A program made the translations under genes and the position numbers. DNA of 34,506 nt. Source: a bacterium. Its GTDB lineage: Bacteria > Fidelibacterota > UBA8477 > JABMPR01. The notes beneath the pieces are model-generated. The model saw nothing but the letters and a program-made list of their open reading frames with translations. It made no database searches and was not told the DNA's origin. Position 1 is the stretch's first letter. The number at the start of each line of letters is the position of its first letter. The stretch covers positions 1 to 34,506 of the forward strand of contig JABMPR010000146.1 in assembly GCA_013202895.1 (NCBI GenBank), given 5' to 3'. Of this stretch, positions 16,948 to 25,563 are shown piece by piece.

Positions 16948-19900
16948 CTATTTGATCACGGCAAATTTGCCGATGGTTTCTGCGTTATTGCTATCATAAT
17001 TAGTTTCAACATGGTAGATATAAACGCCATAAGCAACCTCCAATTGATCCAGATTAAGGAGATCCCAGGATTCAGCTCCATCAAATAAAGTTTTATCCGG
17101 ATCTGATGCAGGGCTACTGTGTTCAAGTTTTCTCACCAATTCGCCTGCAATGGTATAGATCCGAATAGTACATTCGCTGGGAAGGTTAATAAAATATATC
17201 TTCCTTTCGCCTCTACCAGATCTCAGATAGGGTTTCTGTTCCCAAATTGCAGAGGCAACATATGGATTGGGAACGACAGAGACCTTATCCAGAGAATTGG
17301 CTTCCCTCGCGGCGTCCACCTTGGCTGCTGAGGTACTGAACTGGTATTTGTCCTGGCTACTGAACTCTTTGCGCGTGTTAATGCGTAGAATATCTCCAGA
17401 TTGCGGTCCAAAGGTATTCCATTCGTATTCTCCAACTCGCTGTTCTAGACCTTCTTCGGTTCCAAAATATCCAATATCATTTGAGAAGGCAATTGCACGA
17501 ATTTTATCTGAACTAAAAATTGTTGAGTCATTCCAGCTTCCCACAAATTTCTCACTGGTCAATCCTGTAGTCAGAGAATCTGCTGCATTTGAAAAATCAA
17601 TGATAGCGTAGCCCGAATGGGTGCCAACATATAATTCATTATTATTTGGTTGAGCCAGGCTGTATGCTCTTCCATTTGGCAGCAGAGAATCTCCATGAAC
17701 AATAAAAGTGTCCCCTACCATGAAGGTGAGTCCAGATTTCCCAGCGAAGACCAAAGCCGAATTCTGCTCTTCCGATAGTTCCGCGATGGCGTAAAAATCA
17801 TCATTGCTGACACCAAGATCATTTTTGGTATAATGATGCCAGATATTGGAGCCATAATCGTAAGATACGATACCCTTTTCTGTGGCCAGCCAAACCATAT
17901 TTCCCTTGATATAAATATCGTTAAGTTTGGTATCATTCAAGGACTCCAAACTCTCAGATAGGCTATCATTAAAAACAACGATGTCGTCATCTGCACTGGT
18001 GAGATAGGTTTGATTTGTTTTGACTCTCACCAGACCCTCATCCAGAGTTGCTATCCACAAATTGCCAAAAACATCTACATCAAAAGCTGTGACGGCACCA
18101 TAACTTTTGGTTTTATCGGGATCTTCAAGCGTTGCTTGACTGTCCTTCTTAAATTCGTCAAATAATGTCTCGAGCCCATGATTCCGATACCATACATCTC
18201 CATCATAAATTGATGGTCCATTCTGGGTTGCGATCCAATAATATCCTTCATAGAAAATGATATCCTTGATTTTATTATCGCTTCGTAAGCCACCACCGGA
18301 TGTGATCTCATCATAAAATATCCAACCCTTGGATTCCTGATTATAAATAGCTAACCCAGATGTTTCGGTACCAATCATCACGCCGTTTTCGGCTGGAAAT
18401 ATGCTCCATATCTCCTTCAGAGGTGTACTAAATGAAAACTGCCAGGTGAACATGATATCTTCCCAATACTCTGTACCTGTTTGTTCCTCATTCAGGTAGA
18501 TGGCGGGTGTAATGTCCTGGGTAACCAGTGATCGAATGCCATCAAAATCATTGCTGGCATATACAGTAAGTAGCTTATCATTGGTAACATCACGGACCTG
18601 AAAAGTAAGTTTTTGTCCATTTGTAGTAAAATGAGTTGTTTCCAGCGAAGTGTCAACAACGGTGGGAAAAAATTCAATCTCATAATCATATGGAACAGGA
18701 GCCCCCTTGTAAGCACCCACATCATAGATGCTAGCGTTCGGTCTCCAGATACAATCTCCCTGAATCCATCCTGATGTTTCATTATTAATGAGGAGTGTAT
18801 CATTGTAAACAAACAACTGCATTCCATTGCTAATTTGGTTGAAATCTTCACCATTCAGACCAAGCTGATTGCTCATGATAATGATTTCATCAGCAGGGTC
18901 GGTTACATCATAGACTGAGAACGATTGGGTGCTACGTGATAATTCTTGAAAGTCACTGAGGTCAATATTTGTTTCACCCATATCTGCACGTCCATTTGCT
19001 TCTGTGCCCTGGGGATTGTGCTGGGGATGCCAATTATCTCCATTAGGATCATCCCCTGGGGATGCCGCCAAGAGCGTATCGGAACAGCTCCCATCACCAT
19101 ATTCGTATTCATCGGAACAACCATCAGATCCAACATCATCATGAACTGAACCATCGGCAGAATAATCCCAGACATCCAGTGTTGGACCAATTGCAATTGT
19201 GGCAGGAAATACCACTACTGTATCCTTATTCAGAGTAGGACCTTCAAGCCAGGTTTTAATTTTCCAGGTTTGTCCATTGTGTACAAATTCTTTGTCAATT
19301 TCAGCTGCCAGAGTCAGGGTGTCGTAAGTGATGCTCTCATAAAAAGTCGAATCACTAGTGGTTGGGACAACCAAGTCGACGTATGGGCTGTTTTCGATTA
19401 ACAAATCAGCGTCAGTGAACGAAAGCCAATCCTCATCATTGTCAACCAGATCCATCCCGGAATCAAGGAAACGAACCTCCAAAATTCGATCATCCGGGAC
19501 CAATGTTGGATCAATGATATCAATCTCGATAGTTCCCGTACCTGGAGTTGAGGTACCATCATCAATATGCAAGACCTCAGGTGGTATATATCCCAGGGCT
19601 GGGGCCTGCGGTGTGACCATGGCTGTGTTTACATCCAGCAAAACTGCACCGGTAAAATCCTCTTGAATCGTTTTGGAGGTTTCTGTGGGTGGAAGAGTAT
19701 CATTAACAGAGCCAGAGTCATAAGCACAAACTGCATAGAAATAACGCAGTCCATTTATCAGGTCTTTATCTACAAAACTATGTACGAGTCCCGTGTTTCT
19801 ACCCATATCAAAGTGAAGACCAGAATTCTGGATCTGTTCGATGGGGTGTGGACCGGAGAGAGTGTTTTTAAGATCAAATTTCGCAATGGGGCTCCAGAGG

Positions 19901-21735
19901 TATGGGCTACCATAAGTATCAGTAATGCTCAAAGATTCATTAAAGCCAAAATCCGTAGCTCGATAAATCGCATAGCCTTCAAAATCATGGCCATAAAGCG
20001 GATCTCTTGACTTCTCTGCCCCATCATCCCAATAGAGTGTTACCTGACCGTCACCAGGAATAGCTGTCAGACGTGGTTTATTGGGTGGTTTTACAAAGCG
20101 ATAGCCGGCATCATAGATCTCCTGCATAATGCCCGCAGTTGCATACAGATCGCGAGTATTATAGGGGTCAGTATGGATACTATCCCCTGTAGAACCTGTA
20201 ATATTAAAGCCGAATAACATTGAAATTGAAAAGCGCCGGACATCTCCAGGTGACATTGAGATAGGACCCGAACCATATAAAAAATAATTATCATGAGTTT
20301 GGGTAAAATCAGCGGGTTGAATCGGCGAGCTGAGTCTATTATAATATACATCAGCAGTTGGGGTTGAAGAGGACCAGGGTCCAACAACAAATCCTGTTAA
20401 ACCGATCTGATCAGCTTCATCCAGATCTTTCTCATCAAAGTTAGGTTCGCCATCATCTGGAAACCCATTTACCTCGCTGCCATCAGGGTCAGGTCGAACA
20501 TATTGTGCATCTTCCGGTCCCACACCATCGGTACCTAGATCATCATTAATCGGTTCACCCCAATCCCATTCGCCATTCAAATTCCAATCTGTAAAGGTTT
20601 GCCAATCGCCGTCATTATCAATACCATCCTGCATGGACTCATCAACCATTCCATCATCATCATTATCGATGCCATCACGAGGCTCCCCGGGGGACTCCAG
20701 GAATTTGTATCCAAAAAATCCGGGGATAGAGTTTCCGCCGAAATAAGAATCTCCACGGGCATCATCATCCCAACCATATACCATATCCAGGAATGTATCA
20801 AAATAGGCATCGTCATCGTTCACATCACCGGCACCACCGATATGTGGATCACCATACATACCAAAATAGACATTGTTCAATGTATCTGTACCGACATTTT
20901 CTACTTCATAGACGAAGAAAATGACATTTTGAGCGCGAGTGGCAGTCCACTGGTAGCCGCGTGCTTGTACCTCCAAACCCAGACCACCTCGGACAGTATC
21001 CACACCTAAAGCAGGATAAAACTCATCTTCATTCAAAGTATCTGTCCAGCTTACCGAAGGTGCTATTTGCTCAGGCCAATAGGTGTTATGATTTTTGATA
21101 TAATAATCATCCATAACATAATAGGATTCCTGATCAGCAGTAGTGACACCCAGGCCATATTCACCCGGCCACATATAGTCACCAAACTCTACATTAAACC
21201 AGCTTAAGGGCCAGGAATCAGGTTTGTTGTCCCGGTTTTCGTCAGGCGTATCGCTCATGGCGATTGATTCAGAAAAGGGATCATGATGCCCATAAATGGG
21301 TTGCCAATTTCCGGAGATAGTGTTATCCGGGGATTCATAGGATACACCTGATTGAATCAGCGCATCCGAAACAAGTTTGATCTCGTCTCCACCGAAATTT
21401 TTTACTTTAGCCCCCGCCAAAACCCCAAATTCATAAGCATAACCTCTGCCAGAGCCAATCGGCCATTCCATAGAAGGTTCTGTACCAGGTTTTCCGATGG
21501 TGCCAAAATTATAAAAAAGCGTCCTAACCCGGTTTCCGTTGTGGATACCACTCCGACGATCGCTTATAGCAGCAGCTTTTGAGAGCATCTGGCGTTTTTC
21601 AAGACTAGCGTAATATTTTAACCAGGCTACTTTGTCATATTTATTTTTTGGTAAACTAATTATGTCATCAACACTTGCATTTAATACAGTTGAGAGGATG
21701 ATGAAGGCCAACAGGATCAATAATTTATTCTGCAT
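16948..21735 (-). CDS. Giant secreted multidomain protein, cassette A (FN3, Asp-rich modules, Reg_prop propeller, sorting tail)
   Basis: This encodes 1595 residues starting with a signal peptide (MQNKLLILLAFIILSTVLNA). The order matches the cassette B paralog: an N-terminal region with NGNRVRTLFYNFGTIG; an Asp-rich stretch at about 348-448 (DGIDNDDDGMVDES, DPDGSEVNGFPDDGEPNF); FN3-like at about 553-690 (GQVTLYWDDGAEKSRDPLYG); a second Asp-rich, two-Cys module at about 855-935 (DGCSDEYEYGDGSC, DDPNGDNWHP); propeller repeats at about 1108-1440 (MIGTETSGLAIYN, WLATEKGIVSYD); and the C-terminal sorting-like domain from about 1485 (VVPNPYVASAIWEQ, CTIRIYTIAGELVR, ending KFAVIK). ATG 21735 is preferred (GGAAGG, seven nt spacing) over the in-frame TTG at 21741. 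It starts 12 nt after the receptor gene. Function unknown; surface exposure inferred. Confidence 0.85.
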   Translation of the reverse strand: MQNKLLILLAFIILSTVLNASVDDIISLPKNKYDKVAWLKYYASLEKRQMLSKAAAISDRRSGIHNGNRVRTLFYNFGTIGKPGTEPSMEWPIGSGRGYAYEFGVLAGAKVKNFGGDEIKLVSDALIQSGVSYESPDNTISGNWQPIYGHHDPFSESIAMSDTPDENRDNKPDSWPLSWFNVEFGDYMWPGEYGLGVTTADQESYYVMDDYYIKNHNTYWPEQIAPSVSWTDTLNEDEFYPALGVDTVRGGLGLEVQARGYQWTATRAQNVIFFVYEVENVGTDTLNNVYFGMYGDPHIGGAGDVNDDDAYFDTFLDMVYGWDDDARGDSYFGGNSIPGFFGYKFLESPGEPRDGIDNDDDGMVDESMQDGIDNDGDWQTFTDWNLNGEWDWGEPINDDLGTDGVGPEDAQYVRPDPDGSEVNGFPDDGEPNFDEKDLDEADQIGLTGFVVGPWSSSTPTADVYYNRLSSPIQPADFTQTHDNYFLYGSGPISMSPGDVRRFSISMLFGFNITGSTGDSIHTDPYNTRDLYATAGIMQEIYDAGYRFVKPPNKPRLTAIPGDGQVTLYWDDGAEKSRDPLYGHDFEGYAIYRATDFGFNESLSITDTYGSPYLWSPIAKFDLKNTLSGPHPIEQIQNSGLHFDMGRNTGLVHSFVDKDLINGLRYFYAVCAYDSGSVNDTLPPTETSKTIQEDFTGAVLLDVNTAMVTPQAPALGYIPPEVLHIDDGTSTPGTGTIEIDIIDPTLVPDDRILEVRFLDSGMDLVDNDEDWLSFTDADLLIENSPYVDLVVPTTSDSTFYESITYDTLTLAAEIDKEFVHNGQTWKIKTWLEGPTLNKDTVVVFPATIAIGPTLDVWDYSADGSVHDDVGSDGCSDEYEYGDGSCSDTLLAASPGDDPNGDNWHPQHNPQGTEANGRADMGETNIDLSDFQELSRSTQSFSVYDVTDPADEIIIMSNQLGLNGEDFNQISNGMQLFVYNDTLLINNETSGWIQGDCIWRPNASIYDVGAYKGAPVPYDYEIEFFPTVVDTSLETTHFTTNGQKLTFQVRDVTNDKLLTVYASNDFDGIRSLVTQDITPAIYLNEEQTGTEYWEDIMFTWQFSFSTPLKEIWSIFPAENGVMIGTETSGLAIYNQESKGWIFYDEITSGGGLRSDNKIKDIIFYEGYYWIATQNGPSIYDGDVWYRNHGLETLFDEFKKDSQATLEDPDKTKSYGAVTAFDVDVFGNLWIATLDEGLVRVKTNQTYLTSADDDIVVFNDSLSESLESLNDTKLNDIYIKGNMVWLATEKGIVSYDYGSNIWHHYTKNDLGVSNDDFYAIAELSEEQNSALVFAGKSGLTFMVGDTFIVHGDSLLPNGRAYSLAQPNNNELYVGTHSGYAIIDFSNAADSLTTGLTSEKFVGSWNDSTIFSSDKIRAIAFSNDIGYFGTEEGLEQRVGEYEWNTFGPQSGDILRINTRKEFSSQDKYQFSTSAAKVDAAREANSLDKVSVVPNPYVASAIWEQKPYLRSGRGERKIYFINLPSECTIRIYTIAGELVRKLEHSSPASDPDKTLFDGAESWDLLNLDQLEVAYGVYIYHVETNYDSNNAETIGKFAVIK

Positions 21736-21747
21736 GTTCAAACCTTC

Positions 21748-24700
21748 CTAGAAACTTGTTGAGAGGCCGAGACGGAATTGACGCGGACTGCTGAAGTAAC
21801 TTGGTCTGGTTAACCAATCTGCCAGCGAGTGTCGTCCGGGAATATTTCCATTGTCCGGTGTGTACGTTGGGATAAGTGAATATGTCGCGCGGCCCGTATC
21901 ATTATACACGCTTCTCTCATTTTGTGCATTAAGGGCATTATAGATCTTGGCAAAGACAGTCCAATGCAAACCGGCAAACTCCACATCTCTGTGCATATTT
22001 ATATCAACATTTAAGTAGTCAGGTTTGCGATCGGAATTGGGAGCATCCAGTGCCTCACCTTGATAGACAGGTGAGTAGGGCAAACCGGAACCATATTTGG
22101 TTAAGATGGATAAACCCCATTTCCGCGGTTGCGATAAACTGATATTGAGATTAATTGTATGTGTTTGATCCCAATCCAGGGGGATGACCTGTTTGACAAC
22201 TTCATCCGGTGGATCATTTTCATTTGCATAAAATAGAGCCAGGGGATCTGAAGAATTTCCCTGGGCAACCAGGTAGGTATAATCAGCGGAGGCTGAAAGC
22301 AATCCCGTACGACGTTTGTTTATTGAGAAGGTAATACCACGACTGTCTCCATAGTCACTGTTTGAGTATGCAACATACCTGATAGTGTTATAGCTTTCGT
22401 ACTGCCGTGAACTCAGGAGACCAGAGAAATCTTTATAAAATGCGATGATTTCCACACTAAGATTTGGAGCCAATTCCTGTTGCAATCCAATCTCATAAGT
22501 AACAGTTTTCTGAGGTTTTAAGTTAGCGTTACCCAGAATGGATTCATTGCTTTCAGTGCTGAGCTCCATTTCCGGATTAGCGTATAAATAACTGAAAGTG
22601 GGAATCTGGAAAAAATGCCCATAGCTAAAATGAATAATACCCTTGTCGGTGATGGGATACGCTACACCAAATCTGGGAGAGAATTGATGGACAGTTTCTG
22701 AATTTTCATAGAAGTCATTATAATTTCTCCATGGTTCACCGTTTGCATCCAGAGTATCCAGGATTTCAGCAAACTCAGTAACTTCTGAGGAATACTGAAA
22801 GAAGGTATCAAGCATTGTCGAATCTGCTCCTGGCAGAGTATAAAGCCAGTAGGTAGGATTTTCGGGGTCTCGATAATCGCTGGGCACCAAATAATGGGGA
22901 TCGAAGTAATCATATCGAAATCCTATATTCACGATCATATCGGTCAGCTCGATTTTATCCTGCAAATAAAAATAGGCTTCACGCGGATTCCGGTTAGACA
23001 AGTTTAATTTCGAAACAGCATCGGTGAGCCAATTATCATAGGAATCATTACTAAAGCTGGATTCTGTAGTTTTAATCGTTGGAATCCAATCGAGATTCCT
23101 TTGGACAAAAACTGTATAAGCTTTATAATCCATAAGATGTGTCTTAAATCCTGTACCGACTTTTATCTGGTGAGCATTGTTCATTTGCCAGGTGAGATCC
23201 CCACTGATTAAATAGGTTCGGTTGATTCGTTCGGAATAGCCATGGGAGTGCCCGCCTCCCAAATATTCATTATCTGGTTGCTCTGAAATGCTGGTGGGTA
23301 AAAAATATGCCTTTTTCAAGTCATTGATAACGAATTCAATTTTTGCACCCTGAATAAAATTTGACCAATCCTCATCAGCGAGATAGCTTGCAAAATCTTG
23401 AGCCCATAATTCTTCCCAGTCATTAACAAGCCCAACGGTTACTTCACCCCCTCCCACGTAGAAAGTTTCGCCATCAATTGTAAGGCTATCGGCAGTATAA
23501 ATAGTCATATAACTTTTCAAAATGAGTAGTGAGTCACTGACGGGGCCATAGAAACTACCCATCCCTATGCCCGACCTGTCATCAGCAGCCGCCAGGTTGA
23601 AAAAATCACTCAATGATTGCAGGTCATCAAAAACCAACTCTTTGGTTTCTGAAAGATCTTCCGGATCAACCCTCTGGTAGAAAGTCTTTGCAGTCGTTTG
23701 ATAAAACGAGCCTTTGATGTTATAAAACATGCGCTCATTTAAGGAATGTCTGAGATCCATGATCAGTGAGGTTGAAGTCGACTGATTGGTGGGGCGACCG
23801 TCAGGATTATACTTATAATTGCGGTTGTAACTGACCGATTCAGCAGCATTATGAATCAGGCTGGTATTTATTTTGAGTTTTGGATTAATACGCCAGGTCA
23901 GTTTGAGCATAGCGTTATAACGTGACGAAGTGTTTAGTCGAACAATACTGGAATCCCCACTGGCACCGCTATCCCAGACCTGATTTCCATTAAAATCAAT
24001 ATAGGGTTCACCATCCAGCACCCCGTTGTAATTGGCATCCACAAAGGGATCTCCATTCAATACACCATCAGCATTCTGATCAATAAACTCCCAATCTTCA
24101 GGATCAATATAGCCATTCCCGTTAAAATCCTCATTGTGTGAATAGCGTCCGTCACCATTTACATCCCTGAAAGGTTCACCCAGAGTAAATGATCCATTCC
24201 CGTCAAAATCGAAATATGATTCACTTCCCAGCGCCAGTTTTCCATCTCCATCCAAATCTGTAAATGGTTCGGCAAAATTCAGCAATCCGGCTCTACCCCA
24301 AGGTGAGTCCCGCAGTTCCCTTACTCCATTCGAACTCAAATAATTTACATCATTTGGTGTGTGTTCGCGAACTCCACGGTAGAGTCCACCATAATCATAC
24401 AAACGGCCACTGGCAAAAAAGCTCAATTTATTTCCAAAGCCTGGCACCGGACCAGAGAGGCTGGCTTCCATATTTTTAATATTCATGAGGTCGAATTCAT
24501 CGGCGTGTTCAAAAAAGCGCGTGTCCTCAGTATAATAATCACCCAGATAGGCGCTTAAATTTCCTGAATATTTTGAGCCACCCTCTTTGGTTATAATATT
24601 TATGATACCAGACATGGCCTGCCCGTATTCAGCATTGAAAGTCCCGCTGAGGATTTGCAATTCCTGGACAGCACTATTTTCCAATCCTACAGCCAACCCA

Positions 24701-25287
24701 CCTGAGGAAAGGTTTGTGACTGGAACCCCGTCAATCATGTAGGTGACCTCACTTGAACGGCCACCCCGAATGTGAATCGAACCGTCAGCTTCGGCAACGA
24801 TGCCAGCTTTGGTTGTGATGATGCCCGATAATGACTCAACAGGCATTTCTTTGATGTCTTCTGCACTTATAATGGATCGACCTGAAGTTAGATCTTTTTG
24901 CACCATGGGGCGCTCAGCAACAACGATAACTTCCTCATCTGATTCTAGGACTCGAACATTCATGGCAAAGTCTATTTCAGTAGTCAAATCGCCTCTTACA
25001 GCAACAGCGGTCATGACTATGGTTGTGTATCCGATCATTCCGGCCTTGACAGAAAAATTGCCAATCGGGACATTAATTATGAAATATATACCGTCAGCAT
25101 CTGTAGAAGCTCCCATACCCGAGTTTTCTATGATTACATTGACACCAGGAAGTCCTATTCCGGTTTCTGCGTCAGTCACTCTACCTGATATTTTCCCGGT
25201 AGTCCCGGCATGAAGGCTGCCTATTATGGATCCGAAGATAAATATTTTCAGAAATGATCTATAAGAATTCGCTAACACTGAAGGCAT
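21748..25287 (-). CDS. TonB-dependent receptor with EF-hand-like insert, cassette A
   Basis: This 1179-aa receptor has a signal peptide (residues 1-27), a carboxypeptidase-regulatory-like domain (about 28-115; GRVTDAETGIGLPGVNVIIE), a plug (about 115-235; IHIRGGRSSEVTYMIDGVPV, FNAEYGQAMSGIINII) and a long beta-barrel ending in Phe (FRLGLSTSF). Residues about 339-442 contain at least six or seven DxDGNG-type loops in a row (DLDGDGKL, DFDGNGSF, DVNGDGRY, DFNGNGYI, DQNADGVL, DANYNGVL), resembling tandem EF-hand/dockerin-like calcium loops in an early extracellular loop. ATG 25287 has GGGAG five nt upstream. It is the first gene of the ten-gene minus-strand block, about 45 nt downstream of the predicted transcription start. 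Substrate unknown. Confidence 0.92.
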   Translation of the reverse strand: MPSVLANSYRSFLKIFIFGSIIGSLHAGTTGKISGRVTDAETGIGLPGVNVIIENSGMGASTDADGIYFIINVPIGNFSVKAGMIGYTTIVMTAVAVRGDLTTEIDFAMNVRVLESDEEVIVVAERPMVQKDLTSGRSIISAEDIKEMPVESLSGIITTKAGIVAEADGSIHIRGGRSSEVTYMIDGVPVTNLSSGGLAVGLENSAVQELQILSGTFNAEYGQAMSGIINIITKEGGSKYSGNLSAYLGDYYTEDTRFFEHADEFDLMNIKNMEASLSGPVPGFGNKLSFFASGRLYDYGGLYRGVREHTPNDVNYLSSNGVRELRDSPWGRAGLLNFAEPFTDLDGDGKLALGSESYFDFDGNGSFTLGEPFRDVNGDGRYSHNEDFNGNGYIDPEDWEFIDQNADGVLNGDPFVDANYNGVLDGEPYIDFNGNQVWDSGASGDSSIVRLNTSSRYNAMLKLTWRINPKLKINTSLIHNAAESVSYNRNYKYNPDGRPTNQSTSTSLIMDLRHSLNERMFYNIKGSFYQTTAKTFYQRVDPEDLSETKELVFDDLQSLSDFFNLAAADDRSGIGMGSFYGPVSDSLLILKSYMTIYTADSLTIDGETFYVGGGEVTVGLVNDWEELWAQDFASYLADEDWSNFIQGAKIEFVINDLKKAYFLPTSISEQPDNEYLGGGHSHGYSERINRTYLISGDLTWQMNNAHQIKVGTGFKTHLMDYKAYTVFVQRNLDWIPTIKTTESSFSNDSYDNWLTDAVSKLNLSNRNPREAYFYLQDKIELTDMIVNIGFRYDYFDPHYLVPSDYRDPENPTYWLYTLPGADSTMLDTFFQYSSEVTEFAEILDTLDANGEPWRNYNDFYENSETVHQFSPRFGVAYPITDKGIIHFSYGHFFQIPTFSYLYANPEMELSTESNESILGNANLKPQKTVTYEIGLQQELAPNLSVEIIAFYKDFSGLLSSRQYESYNTIRYVAYSNSDYGDSRGITFSINKRRTGLLSASADYTYLVAQGNSSDPLALFYANENDPPDEVVKQVIPLDWDQTHTINLNISLSQPRKWGLSILTKYGSGLPYSPVYQGEALDAPNSDRKPDYLNVDINMHRDVEFAGLHWTVFAKIYNALNAQNERSVYNDTGRATYSLIPTYTPDNGNIPGRHSLADWLTRPSYFSSPRQFRLGLSTSF

Positions 25288-25338
25288 ATATGCTCCCTGC
25301 TTCTATTTCATTACTTAGGTAAAGAAAATAATTTAGCA

Positions 25339-25367
25339 ATTATAGCCGAATGTCCAAGTCAAGTCAA
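25339..25367 (-). promoter_or_regulatory. Predicted sigma70-type promoter for the cassette operon
   Basis: On the minus strand the -35 box TTGACT (25367-25362) and the -10 box TATAAT (25344-25339) are separated by exactly 17 nt. Transcription would start near 25332, leaving a leader of about 45 nt with GGGAG before ATG 25287. This is the strongest promoter match in the window and is placed to drive the whole minus-strand block. Confidence 0.7.
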
Positions 25368-25375
25368 CCCTATTA

Positions 25376-25403
25376 GTTAGTTAAGGTTACTTTATTAACT
25401 AAC
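25376..25403. promoter_or_regulatory. Inverted repeat next to the cassette promoter, possible operator
   Basis: GTTAGTTAA (25376-25384) and TTAACTAAC (25395-25403) are perfect 9-bp inverted arms around a 10-bp spacer. They lie directly upstream of the -35 box of the minus-strand promoter. A third copy of the core AACTAAC occurs at 25544-25550, just before the ribosome site of the divergent 941-aa gene. The arrangement suits a dimeric regulator serving both genes, but no regulator gene is visible here. Confidence 0.45.
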
Positions 25404-25431
25404 CAAATATAAGATGAGCTTTTTGCTTGTT

Positions 25432-25456
25432 AAATCTATGGTCGCTCCATAGATTT
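25432..25456. promoter_or_regulatory. Perfect 10-bp palindrome with 5-bp centre in the divergent region
   Basis: AAATCTATGG (25432-25441) and CCATAGATTT (25447-25456) are perfect inverted arms around TCGCT. No T tract follows on either strand, so this is not an intrinsic terminator. It lies between the divergent genes and could be an operator or, if transcribed, a leader hairpin. Weak -10-like hexamers (TATTAT 25508-25513; TATAAC 25532-25537) lie downstream toward the 941-aa gene without a convincing -35 box. Confidence 0.45.
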
Positions 25457-25563
25457 CGGGCACTTTAATAAGGATTGGTACAATTATTAGATTATTATTT
25501 GATAGTCTATTATTGTGGCGCCATTTAAAAGTATAACAAAGTCAACTAACTAAGGAGGACAAA

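Noticed and set aside
19567-20010. 147-aa plus-strand open frame within the cassette A giant protein
   Set aside because: It is antisense to the FN3-like region, which is conserved in the cassette B paralog; no ribosome site.
23960-24270. True dockerin domain in the cassette A receptor
   Set aside because: The loops are DxDGNG-like and tandem, but I could not see the paired 22-residue loop-helix duplicate that defines a dockerin, so only an EF-hand-like insert is claimed.
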